DNA of 64,000 nucleotides from Lachnospiraceae bacterium (lineage in GTDB: Bacteria > Bacillota > Clostridia > Lachnospirales > Lachnospiraceae): assembly GCA_017453065.1 (NCBI GenBank), contig JAFTKW010000019.1, forward strand, positions 124,001-188,000, written 5' to 3'. Of this stretch, positions 33,255 to 40,259 are shown piece after piece; position 1 is the stretch's first letter, and every line of letters begins with the position of its first letter. The position numbers and the translations under genes are program-made. The notes under the pieces are model-generated. The model was not told the origin of the DNA, did no database searches, and saw only the letters and a program-made list of their open reading frames with translations.

Positions 33255-34670
33255 TTAGCGTTTGCCACTGCCGCCACAAGTCCTACAGTTGCCTGAACCG
33301 TTGCATGAGTTGCAGGTACTGACTACGCTGTTGTATCTGCGCCATTCGCCATAACCGTTACAGGTGTTACAGTCGCCATCGCCACCGCAGGTGAGGCAAT
33401 CTAATTTGGCGTGGTCTGGAATATAAGGGCCATCGTCATCATCGTCATCATCGAAAATGCTCCAGCTTTTGCTATCAGAAGAACTGGCCTCTGCCTCCTG
33501 ATATTTCTCCATATTATCTATAGAGTTTAATCTTCCTGATATTAGACATTCAATTTCAATAGGTTCGCCGTCTTGATACATGAGAGAGTGGAGGTAGAGT
33601 ACACAATCTTCCTCGCCGGTAGCATCCCATTGAATAATGCGTACTGTGAGAGACTCAATATGAGATACTATATCTCTTAAAGGGGTGCGATATATGGTCT
33701 CTTTCATCTCGCTAGGAGTAAAGGAAAAATAAAAACAGGATTTTTCGCGTGTGCCCTGATGGTTTGAGAAGAAATCAGTAAATCGATATACCATGCCTTG
33801 TTCATTGACTACAGGAAGGGCGAGAGTGAGTTTTTCGCCATTTGTAAAGTCAAGGAAATCTTCGAGAGTGATATAGGCAACTTCTACAGTATAAGAATCA
33901 GTGTCTTTTCGATTGTCTACGGTCAGTAATGCTTTGCCAGTGGAAGGTTCGCTTTGATTATAAATAATACTTCCTTCACCCTTGAATGCTTCATACGATA
34001 CGTAATTTTTGATATATTTATAGGATTCTCTGACATTCGCTTTTACAGAGAATTTTGCATCTCCAGTATGATAAGAGCCCATGTGTTTTACGAAAGAACC
34101 AGCAGAACGTCCTGTAAAATCGAGCAAGGTATCCTTGGGAGCACCTGTATATCTGTCTCCAAAATCTTTGATGGAGAAAACATCAGAATAGCGCAGAATA
34201 AGATTTTGGCCATTGAGAGAGAGGCATAAATCACAAGGGATGCTATTTCCATTTGTTATACGTTTTCCGGCATCTAAACGGGTACTTTCAAACGCAATGC
34301 TCCATTTGTTACCAAATTCACCATTAAAGGGATCATCCAAAGAAAGATCAAAGTCATTGCAAATCTGAAAACCATAGGTATCGCTTAATAAAAGGTTAAT
34401 ATATTCCAGTACGATTGATTGATCTGTTTCCGGATTAATCGTCACTATTTGACTTCCTTCTGAATCTTCTTCTAAGGCTCTGGTAGCAGCTCTTTGCCTA
34501 GCGAAAAAAGTGCCTAAATCTGGGATTTGTCTTTCTGTTGGCTGCCATGAATACACAGAAGGGTCTACCTCACCGACTATTGTGGTAGGAATAATGCCAC
34601 AGCCAGTGAGTAGACCCATCATAGTAATCAAAGATAAAAATAGAATCAAGAATTGTTTTGGTCTTGACAT
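33255..34670 (-). CDS. Large lipoprotein with C-terminal DnaJ-like cysteine module
   Basis: 471 residues from the ATG at 34670, six bases after GAGGTG (a GTG three codons upstream overlaps that site). The lipobox LLTGCG predicts lipidation at C24. Residues 60-390 are beta-rich and I recognise no family. Then come a Ser-rich linker, a run of seven Asp, and four CxxCxGxG-type units: CLTCGGDG, CNTCNGYG, CNSCNGSG, CRTCGGSG. This is the zinc-finger pattern of DnaJ, where it binds two zinc ions in the cytoplasm; here the signal places it outside the cell membrane. No J domain is present. Monocistronic and close to the YerC-like gene. Confidence 0.8.
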   Translation of the reverse strand: MSRPKQFLILFLSLITMMGLLTGCGIIPTTIVGEVDPSVYSWQPTERQIPDLGTFFARQRAATRALEEDSEGSQIVTINPETDQSIVLEYINLLLSDTYGFQICNDFDLSLDDPFNGEFGNKWSIAFESTRLDAGKRITNGNSIPCDLCLSLNGQNLILRYSDVFSIKDFGDRYTGAPKDTLLDFTGRSAGSFVKHMGSYHTGDAKFSVKANVRESYKYIKNYVSYEAFKGEGSIIYNQSEPSTGKALLTVDNRKDTDSYTVEVAYITLEDFLDFTNGEKLTLALPVVNEQGMVYRFTDFFSNHQGTREKSCFYFSFTPSEMKETIYRTPLRDIVSHIESLTVRIIQWDATGEEDCVLYLHSLMYQDGEPIEIECLISGRLNSIDNMEKYQEAEASSSDSKSWSIFDDDDDDDGPYIPDHAKLDCLTCGGDGDCNTCNGYGEWRRYNSVVSTCNSCNGSGNCRTCGGSGKR

Positions 34671-34702
34671 ATTAATCACCTCGATTGATTGTGAAAATAC
34701 AT

Positions 34703-34990
34703 TTATTTGCGGATGCGACTAAATACCATATCGTAACCGTCGTTGCCGTAGTTTAAGGAACGGTTTACACGGCTGATAGTAGCGGTGGAAGCACCTGTTT
34801 TTTCTGCGATTTCCAAATAAGTTTTTTTGTCTCCAAGCATAGCGGCTACTTCAAAACGCTGAGAGAGAGAAAGCAGTTCGTTTACAGTACACAAATCTTC
34901 AAAGAAACTGTAGCACTCATCTCTGTTTTCCAAACTCAAAATAGCATCGAAAAGAAAGTCTACTGCTTCGGTTTTAATTTTCTTGTTCAT
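34703..34990 (-). CDS. YerC/TrpR-like DNA-binding regulator
   Basis: 95 residues from the ATG at 34990, six bases after GAGGTG. It matches the YerC/YecD family, a TrpR-superfamily helix-turn-helix: LCTVNELLSLSQRFEVAAML, then TYLEIAEKTGASTATISRVNRSL as the recognition part. There is no evidence for tryptophan binding. It is transcribed from its own promoter and lies 32 bp upstream of the lipoprotein gene, so the two may be co-transcribed. AT-rich repeats of TTTAAAG in the upstream gap could be its binding sites. Confidence 0.88.
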   Translation of the reverse strand: MNKKIKTEAVDFLFDAILSLENRDECYSFFEDLCTVNELLSLSQRFEVAAMLGDKKTYLEIAEKTGASTATISRVNRSLNYGNDGYDMVFSRIRK

Positions 34991-35048
34991 GTTAAGCACC
35001 TCTTTAAAATTTTTAGAGTTTAAAATAATTAGTACTTTAGATGTGTAT

Positions 35049-35077
35049 ATTTTACCATATTAAAGTTTTAAAGTAAA
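35049..35077 (-). promoter_or_regulatory. Extended -10 promoter of the YerC-like gene
   Basis: On the minus strand: -35 TTTACT (35077-35072), 17 bp, TGG extension, -10 TAAAAT (35054-35049). Confidence 0.6.
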
Positions 35078-35134
35078 GAGATAGTGTTTAAATTTTCGTT
35101 AGAAGGTCTGGAAATGAGAAAATCATAAATTTTC

Positions 35135-35163
35135 TTGTCATGTAGTTTTGAATACTATATAAT
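35135..35163 (+). promoter_or_regulatory. SigmaA promoter of the DUF1836-HIT genes
   Basis: -35 TTGTCA, 17 bp, perfect -10 TATAAT, 45 bases before the ATG. Confidence 0.8.
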
Positions 35164-35208
35164 AGAAATATCACAGCGTATTGTTTCATTACTAGCGGAG
35201 GGATAGAA

Positions 35209-35880
35209 ATGACCTTAAATACCGAAGATTTACTAAATAGTATCTTAGAAAGTTTGTCTCGAATCGACTACATTAAGCCGAGCGAGATTCCGAATATTGA
35301 TTTATATATGGATCAGGTGACTACCTTTATGGATAGCCGTTTGAAACAAAGCAAGCGCAATCAGGATGATGACAAGATACTGACCAAGACCATGATCAAC
35401 AACTATGCCAAAAATGATTTGTTGCCACCACCAGTAAAGAAGAAATATTCTAAAGAACATGTTTTGCTTTTGATTTTTATATATTATTACAAGGGAATCA
35501 TGTCTATCAATGATATTCAAAATCTTTTGTGTCCAATCACAGAAAGATTTTTTGGCAAAAAGGAAGGCTTTTCGCTTGAGGATTTGTACAATGAAGTATT
35601 CTCGCTAGAGCCAGGTCTTGTTGAAGAGATGAAGGAAGATGTCAAGAAGAAATATTTGCGCGCACAGAACACCTTCGGTGAGGCCCCAACAAAGGATCAG
35701 GAGTTTTTAAAGACATTCGCTTTTATTTGTATGTTGAGCGTAGATGTATATGTGAAAAAACTGATGATAGAAACCTTGATTGATTCCTTGCCAAAAGCAA
35801 AGCCGGATGAGGCAGAAACAAAGGCTGAGAGCAAGAAAACGGAAAGCAAAAAAGACAACAAGAAGTCAGAAACAAAATAA
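35209..35880 (+). CDS. DUF1836 family protein
   Basis: 223 residues. The family pattern is clear: PSEIPNIDLYMDQVTTFMDS, then ILTKTMINNYAKNDLLPPP and VKKKYSKEHVLLLIFIYYYKG, which read like a MerR-type winged helix that selects DNA. DUF1836 proteins are common in Firmicutes and have no assigned function. The C-terminal 25 residues are a Lys/Glu tail. GGAGGG precedes the ATG. The HIT gene follows 19 bp downstream. Confidence 0.85.
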   Translation: MTLNTEDLLNSILESLSRIDYIKPSEIPNIDLYMDQVTTFMDSRLKQSKRNQDDDKILTKTMINNYAKNDLLPPPVKKKYSKEHVLLLIFIYYYKGIMSINDIQNLLCPITERFFGKKEGFSLEDLYNEVFSLEPGLVEEMKEDVKKKYLRAQNTFGEAPTKDQEFLKTFAFICMLSVDVYVKKLMIETLIDSLPKAKPDEAETKAESKKTESKKDNKKSETK

Positions 35881-35899
35881 AAGGGCAGTGGAGGAATTT

Positions 35900-36319
35900 A
35901 TGAAAGATACAAATTGCGGATATTGTATGAGAGGCGAACTTTTAGACAAGTTTGGCATATTTATTTGTGAGTTGGATGTGAGTTCTTTGATTTTGTTCAA
36001 AGAGCAGAGCAAACCTGGCAGATGTATTGTTGCTTACAAGGATCATGTTAGTGAGATTGTGAATATTTCAGATGATGAAAGAAATGCATTTATGGCAGAT
36101 GTAACCAGAGCGGCAAAAGCGATTCATGCAGCATTTCATCCAGACAAGTTAAATTACGGCGCGTATGGAGATACTGGTTGCCATCTTCATATTCATTTGG
36201 TTCCAAAGTACAAAGATCAGGACGAGTGGGGCGGAGTGTTCCAGATGAACCCTAACAAAACCTATCTGACGGACGCAGAGTACGAGGAAATGATTGCCAA
36301 AATCAAAGCAAATTTATAA
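35900..36319 (+). CDS. HIT family nucleotide-binding hydrolase
   Basis: 139 residues from the ATG at 35900 after GGAGG. The histidine triad is HLHIHLVP (H95, H97, H99). HIT proteins cleave or transfer nucleoside phosphates, often AMP-lysine or Ap4A-type substrates. The N-terminus has C-G-Y-C, a pair that in some HIT proteins joins two further ligands to bind zinc. The particular substrate cannot be told. Co-transcribed with the DUF1836 gene. Confidence 0.92.
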   Translation: MKDTNCGYCMRGELLDKFGIFICELDVSSLILFKEQSKPGRCIVAYKDHVSEIVNISDDERNAFMADVTRAAKAIHAAFHPDKLNYGAYGDTGCHLHIHLVPKYKDQDEWGGVFQMNPNKTYLTDAEYEEMIAKIKANL

Positions 36320-36321
36320 AT

Positions 36322-36352
36322 TGTCAACAACAGTAGATCTGTTGCATACATT
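36322..36352 (+). promoter_or_regulatory. Possible promoter with dyad operator before the substrate-binding lipoprotein
   Basis: -35-like TTGTCA (36322-36327) is followed at once by the inverted repeat CAACAG-TAGAT-CTGTTG (36328-36344), which fills a 17-bp spacer. The -10 is weak (CATACA at 36345, or TACATT two bases on). A weak -10 with a dyad in the spacer fits a regulated promoter. Confidence 0.4.
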
Positions 36353-36381
36353 AAAGCATCTTGTAAAAATGGAGGTTTTCG

Positions 36382-37380
36382 ATGAAAAAGAAAACACTAG
36401 CTTTTTTACTGGTGCTTTTTTCTTTGTGCACTATGCCAGGATGTAAAGCCCAGGATTCAACTTCCAATGATACGAAAGTGGTGCTAAATGAAGTGGCACA
36501 TTCTATTTTCTATGCACCTATGTATGTTGCAATTGAAAATGGATATTTTGAGGAAGAGGGGATACAGCTTCAGCTGGTTACTGGCTTTGGAGCCGACAAA
36601 ACTATGACAGCTCTTCTTTCAGGAGAAGCGGACATTGGGTTCATGGGAAGTGAAAGCACCGTATATACTTATGTGGGTGGAGCGAGTGATTACGTAGTGA
36701 ATTTTGCGCAGCTGACTCAGAGAGCAGGAAATTTTCTTGTGTCAAGGGAACCGATAGAAGAGTTTCGCTGGGATATGTTAAAAGGAAGCGATGTATTAGG
36801 CGGAAGAGCGGGCGGTATGCCACAGATGGTCTTTGAATATATCCTGAAAAAGAATGGCATTGATCCCAGCGCTGATTTGACTATAGATCAAAGTATTGAT
36901 TTTGGCTCTACTGCAGCGGCTTTTTCAGGCGGCCAGGGAGATTTTACGGTAGAATTTGAGCCTCATGCAACAGCCTTAGAAAACAAAGGAGATGGATATG
37001 TGGTTGCTTCCTTAGGGGTAGATTCAGGATATGTACCATACACAGCTTTTTCTGCGAAAAAAAGTTTTATAGAAGCCAATCCAGAGCTTATTCAAGGCTT
37101 TACCAACAGTATTCAAAAGGGAATGGATTATGTAAATAGTCATACTCCAGAAGAGATTGCAAAGATTATTGCACCTCAGTTTCCAGAGACAGATGAAGAA
37201 ACATTGACACAAATAGTTACTAGATACTATGAGCAGAATACATGGAAGGAAGATCTTGTTTTTAGTGAAGATGCCTTTGATTTGCTTGTCAATATTCTGC
37301 GCGAGGCAGGAACGCTGGATGCAGAGGTTCCTTATGGCGATTTGGTCAATACGGATTTTGCAACCAAGGCAGCACAATAG
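36382..37380 (+). CDS. NMT1/THI5-like ABC transporter substrate-binding lipoprotein
   Basis: 332 residues with a lipobox MPGC (C21). The family pattern is that of SsuA/TauA/ThiY-type binding proteins: HSIFYAPMYVAIENGYFEEEG split by motif, ALLSGEADIGFMGSESTVY, AGGMPQMVFEYILKKNG and GYVPYTAFSAKKSFIEANP. Likely ligands are small organics such as sulfonates, pyrimidine or thiamine precursors; the sequence does not decide. No permease or ATPase gene is adjacent and a terminator follows, so it is an orphan binding protein. GGAGG precedes the ATG. Confidence 0.85.
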   Translation: MKKKTLAFLLVLFSLCTMPGCKAQDSTSNDTKVVLNEVAHSIFYAPMYVAIENGYFEEEGIQLQLVTGFGADKTMTALLSGEADIGFMGSESTVYTYVGGASDYVVNFAQLTQRAGNFLVSREPIEEFRWDMLKGSDVLGGRAGGMPQMVFEYILKKNGIDPSADLTIDQSIDFGSTAAAFSGGQGDFTVEFEPHATALENKGDGYVVASLGVDSGYVPYTAFSAKKSFIEANPELIQGFTNSIQKGMDYVNSHTPEEIAKIIAPQFPETDEETLTQIVTRYYEQNTWKEDLVFSEDAFDLLVNILREAGTLDAEVPYGDLVNTDFATKAAQ

Positions 37381-37386
37381 AAAAAG

Positions 37387-37418
37387 AAACATCCGGATTA
37401 TTGAATCCGGATGTTTTT
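37387..37418. terminator. Terminator shared by two convergent genes
   Basis: Stem AAACATCCGGATT / AATCCGGATGTTT with loop ATTG and a T-run after it. The stop codon and last codons of the minus-strand regulator lie inside this hairpin (from 37398). Confidence 0.93.
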
Positions 37419-37883
37419 CATTGCCCAAAGTCTGAGGGCTTTTGCGTTTGTGGATATTTTTTCCAAGGAATCTAAGATTTCCTGGAAGGTATCTTTTTCA
37501 TTTACAGAGATAACACCATCTTCAGAAATGGCTATGAGAGACTTACGAAGAGAGTCGATATCCTTTAAGGACCCTAAAACCTTCAGCGCCAATCGATCAA
37601 AGTCATCAATGGTTACTTCTTTTACGCTGGTCTTTCCAATAGGACATTCTCTGGCGCAGTAGGAGTTACAAAGTTCTGGTGTATTGTAGGCGCGGGACAT
37701 ACTTAAGACTTCCTCTGGATATGGAGTGATAGTGTCAAGTTCGATTCGCGCAAGTCTGGTGCGATCTATTCCGGTAATTTCAGCAGCACCCTCTCTGCTG
37801 TTTAGTTCTTCGTTTTCTTTTGCAGCCTCGTAACGTGCAAGATAATACATATTATCGGCTGCTTTAGTTGCTTTCTTGCCCAT
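37398..37883 (-). CDS. XRE-like helix-turn-helix regulator with cysteine motif
   Basis: 161 residues from the ATG at 37883, after AAAGGGG; longer in-frame starts run into the promoter. An XRE-type helix-turn-helix spans about 25-65 (LNSREGAAEITGIDRTRLAR, IELDTITPYPEEVLSMSRAY), followed by CNSYCARECPIG, a C-x3-C-x3-C group that could bind a metal or sense redox. The C-terminal 80 residues look helical (LRKSLIAISEDGVISVNEKD). It probably regulates itself and the divergent SPFH gene: palindromes lie in both promoters. The last codons sit within a terminator hairpin. Confidence 0.75.
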   Translation of the reverse strand: MGKKATKAADNMYYLARYEAAKENEELNSREGAAEITGIDRTRLARIELDTITPYPEEVLSMSRAYNTPELCNSYCARECPIGKTSVKEVTIDDFDRLALKVLGSLKDIDSLRKSLIAISEDGVISVNEKDTFQEILDSLEKISTNAKALRLWAMKNIRIQ

Positions 37884-37902
37884 ATGAATCCCCTTTACTT
37901 GT

Positions 37903-37931
37903 GTTATAATAATCACGTGATTACAGTTTAA
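37903..37931 (-). promoter_or_regulatory. Promoter of the XRE-like gene with palindromic operator
   Basis: On the minus strand: -35-like TTAAAC (37931-37926), 17 bp, -10 TATAAC (37908-37903). The spacer contains the perfect 14-bp palindrome TAATCACGTGATTA (37910-37923), an ideal site for a dimeric regulator, probably this gene's own product. Confidence 0.6.
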
Positions 37932-37981
37932 GTAAAAAAGTGAGGTTTGTAAAGAAAAAACCTGTCTTTTGTAAAAGTTTG

Positions 37982-38010
37982 TTGAGAAATGTGCTAAAAC
38001 TTGATACAAT
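37982..38010 (+). promoter_or_regulatory. Extended -10 promoter of the SPFH-Tim44 genes
   Basis: -35 TTGAGA, 17 bp, TGA extension, -10 TACAAT, 51 bases before the ATG. Confidence 0.7.
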
Positions 38011-38020
38011 GAACATAAAC

Positions 38021-38034
38021 TGTGACAAGTCACA
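38021..38034 (+). promoter_or_regulatory. Dyad just downstream of the SPFH promoter
   Basis: The inverted repeat TGTGAC-AA-GTCACA lies about 11-24 bases past the -10 box, in the position of a repressor operator. It differs from the TCACGTGA palindrome of the divergent gene, although both contain TCAC/GTGA half-sites. Confidence 0.5.
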
Positions 38035-38060
38035 ATTTATAAGAAAACGGAGGATGTATA

Positions 38061-39404
38061 ATGGGTTTATTAAGAGCAGTAAAAGATGCCATTGGTAGTG
38101 TTGTAGCTGACCAGTGGGTGGAGTATTTTTATTGTGATTCTATTTCTAGTGATGTTCTGGTTGTGAAAGGCCAGAAGCGTGTTACTGAGGGGAGAAACAG
38201 CAACACTAAAGGAATAGACAATATCATCACCAATGGTTCTATTGTAGCAGTTAATGAAGGTCAATGTATGATTATCGTGGATCAGGGTAAGATTACAGAA
38301 TTCTGTGCAGAAGCAGGTGAATTCGTGTATGATTCTTCATCCGAACCTTCTTTGCTTTATGGAAATCTTGGAGAGAACCTGACAAAGACCTTTGCAGCAC
38401 TTGGCAAACGTATTCAGGCAGGTGGTAATGCGCCTAAGGATCAGAGAGTGTACTACTTCAACACAAAGGAAATCATGAACAACCTTTTTGGAACAGCAAA
38501 TCCAGTTCCTTTCAGAGTAGTAGATACCAATATCGGTTTGGACGTAGATATTGCACTTAAATGCAATGGTGAGTATACATACAAGATTGTAGACCCACTT
38601 TTGTTCTATACCAATGTATGTGGAAACGTAACAGAAGATTTCAGAAAGAGTGAAATTGCAAGTCAGCTTAAGGGCGAACTTCTTACAGCACTTCAGCCTG
38701 CATTTGCAGCGATTTCTGCTCAGGGTATTCGTTATAGTGCAGTGGTGGCTCACACCACAGAATTGACAGAGGCTTTGAATGCAGAATTGTCTGAGAAATG
38801 GGCAAGACTTCGTGGTATTGAGATGGTTTCCATGACTATCAATGTGAAAGCATCTGAAGATGATGAAGAAATGATTAAAGACTTGCAGAAGACAGCAGTA
38901 TTCCGCAAAGCGGATATGGCAGCTGCAAACCTTTCTCTTGCACAGGCAGAGGCTATGAAGTCCGCTGCGTCCAATACCTCTACAGGTCCTATGATGGCAT
39001 TTGCAGGAATGAATATGGCAAATATGGTAGGAGGCATGGATTCCAATACTTTGTTTGGAATGGCTCAGAACCAGCAGGCAGCACCTCAGAATGTAGCGCC
39101 ACAGGCGTCTGTTGCAGCTGTAACAGCTCCTGTGCTTGGATGGACTTGCGGATGCGGCAAGGATGACAATCGCGGCAAATTCTGTGCAGAGTGTGGAGCA
39201 CCAAAGCCTTCAAATGCTGGTTGGACATGCGCATGCGGTCATGTTAATCAGGGTAAGTTCTGCGTTGAGTGTGGAATCAAGAAGCCAGAGGGCGCTCCTT
39301 TGTATAGATGCGACAAATGCGGATGGGAACCAGAGGATCCAGCAAATCCTCCTAAATTCTGTCCTGAGTGCGGAGATGCATTCAACGAACTTGATAGAAA
39401 ATAA
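38061..39404 (+). CDS. SPFH-domain protein (YdjI-like) with three C-terminal zinc ribbons
   Basis: 447 residues. The first 300 match the YdjI-like SPFH (stomatin/prohibitin/flotillin-type) family once labelled 'virion core protein-like': VEYFYCDSISSDVLVVKGQK, SIVAVNEGQCMIIVDQGKI, then the SPFH core and a helical segment (KTAVFRKADMAAANLSLAQA). After a Met/Gln/Ala-rich linker there are three zinc ribbons: CGC...FCAECGAP, CAC...FCVECGIK, CDKCGW...FCPECGD. In Bacillus subtilis the relative YdjI sits with PspA and acts at stressed membranes; here no PspA gene is adjacent, and the partner is the Tim44-like gene downstream. GGAGG precedes the ATG. Confidence 0.88.
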   Translation: MGLLRAVKDAIGSVVADQWVEYFYCDSISSDVLVVKGQKRVTEGRNSNTKGIDNIITNGSIVAVNEGQCMIIVDQGKITEFCAEAGEFVYDSSSEPSLLYGNLGENLTKTFAALGKRIQAGGNAPKDQRVYYFNTKEIMNNLFGTANPVPFRVVDTNIGLDVDIALKCNGEYTYKIVDPLLFYTNVCGNVTEDFRKSEIASQLKGELLTALQPAFAAISAQGIRYSAVVAHTTELTEALNAELSEKWARLRGIEMVSMTINVKASEDDEEMIKDLQKTAVFRKADMAAANLSLAQAEAMKSAASNTSTGPMMAFAGMNMANMVGGMDSNTLFGMAQNQQAAPQNVAPQASVAAVTAPVLGWTCGCGKDDNRGKFCAECGAPKPSNAGWTCACGHVNQGKFCVECGIKKPEGAPLYRCDKCGWEPEDPANPPKFCPECGDAFNELDRK

Positions 39405-39415
39405 GGACTGACAAT

Positions 39416-39435
39416 GGCGGAGCTAAGGCTCCGCC
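39416..39435 (+). other. Intercistronic RNA hairpin between SPFH and Tim44-like genes
   Basis: Perfect 8-bp GC-rich stem GGCGGAGC / GCTCCGCC with a TAAG loop, 11 bases after the SPFH stop. There is no T-run, so it is not a standard terminator. It may protect the 3' end of the upstream cistron or reduce read-through. Confidence 0.65.
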
Positions 39436-39465
39436 TGTTACTGTCTTTGTCTACGGGAGATAAAT

Positions 39466-40230
39466 ATGAATCCAAACTTGATTGGTCTTATCATAGTATT
39501 GGTCCTTCTTTTGACCTTGGCGATTGTATGTTTTTATGCATACAAAAAGATAAAACAAAAGATCCGCAGTTTTTCCAAGATGTTGTTTGGAACCACAGAT
39601 ATTCGTTCGGGTATTAACAGAGCGGAAATGCAATATGCTGCGACACCGAAATCTGTAGCTGCTGCAACAAGTCTTTGTCTGCCAAGAATTACGAGAGATT
39701 TTCCAGATTTTCATTATGATGAGATGAAAGAACGCGCAGAGAATGTATTGATTAGTTACTTAAGAGCAGTAGATAGTCAAAACAAAGATTTGTTATATGA
39801 AGGAACGCAAGAGTTAAAAGATAAACTGGCGATGCAGATTTCTATGATGAAAAGCCAGGGCGTAAGAGCGCATTACGAGCAGATTAAAGTTCATCGTACG
39901 GAGATACATCAGTATCGCAAGGACAAGGGACGATGCAGTATTATTTTCCAATCTGCAGTGGAGTATTTGCACTACGCTGAACAGAATGGGACTGTAATCT
40001 CTGGTAGAAAGCAGATGAAGACCCAGTCTAAGTACAATATTCAAATGAACTATATACAGGATAGAGAGATTGTAGAGGATACCAGAGAACAGGCACTTGG
40101 ACTGAATTGTCCAAACTGCGGAGCACCATTAAGCACTTTGGGGGCAAAAATATGCGCTTACTGTGATTCTCCACTGGTAGAATTTAATATAAAAACATGG
40201 ACCTTTAGTGATGTCGAGGAAGTAAAGTAG
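39466..40230 (+). CDS. Tim44-like domain membrane protein with zinc ribbon
   Basis: 254 residues: one N-terminal membrane segment (about 5-27), a basic stretch, a Tim44-like domain (about 85-190; ENVLISYLRAVDSQNKDLLY, VEYLHYAEQNGTVISG), and a C-terminal zinc ribbon CPNCGAP...CAYCDSP. Bacterial Tim44-like proteins are thought to bind or hold partner proteins at the membrane. The zinc ribbon mirrors those of the SPFH neighbour, which suggests that the two proteins bind each other or a shared partner. GGGAGA precedes the ATG. Confidence 0.82.
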   Translation: MNPNLIGLIIVLVLLLTLAIVCFYAYKKIKQKIRSFSKMLFGTTDIRSGINRAEMQYAATPKSVAAATSLCLPRITRDFPDFHYDEMKERAENVLISYLRAVDSQNKDLLYEGTQELKDKLAMQISMMKSQGVRAHYEQIKVHRTEIHQYRKDKGRCSIIFQSAVEYLHYAEQNGTVISGRKQMKTQSKYNIQMNYIQDREIVEDTREQALGLNCPNCGAPLSTLGAKICAYCDSPLVEFNIKTWTFSDVEEVK

Positions 40231-40259
40231 TAGGAGATAAGTTTCGTAGGGGGTTACTT

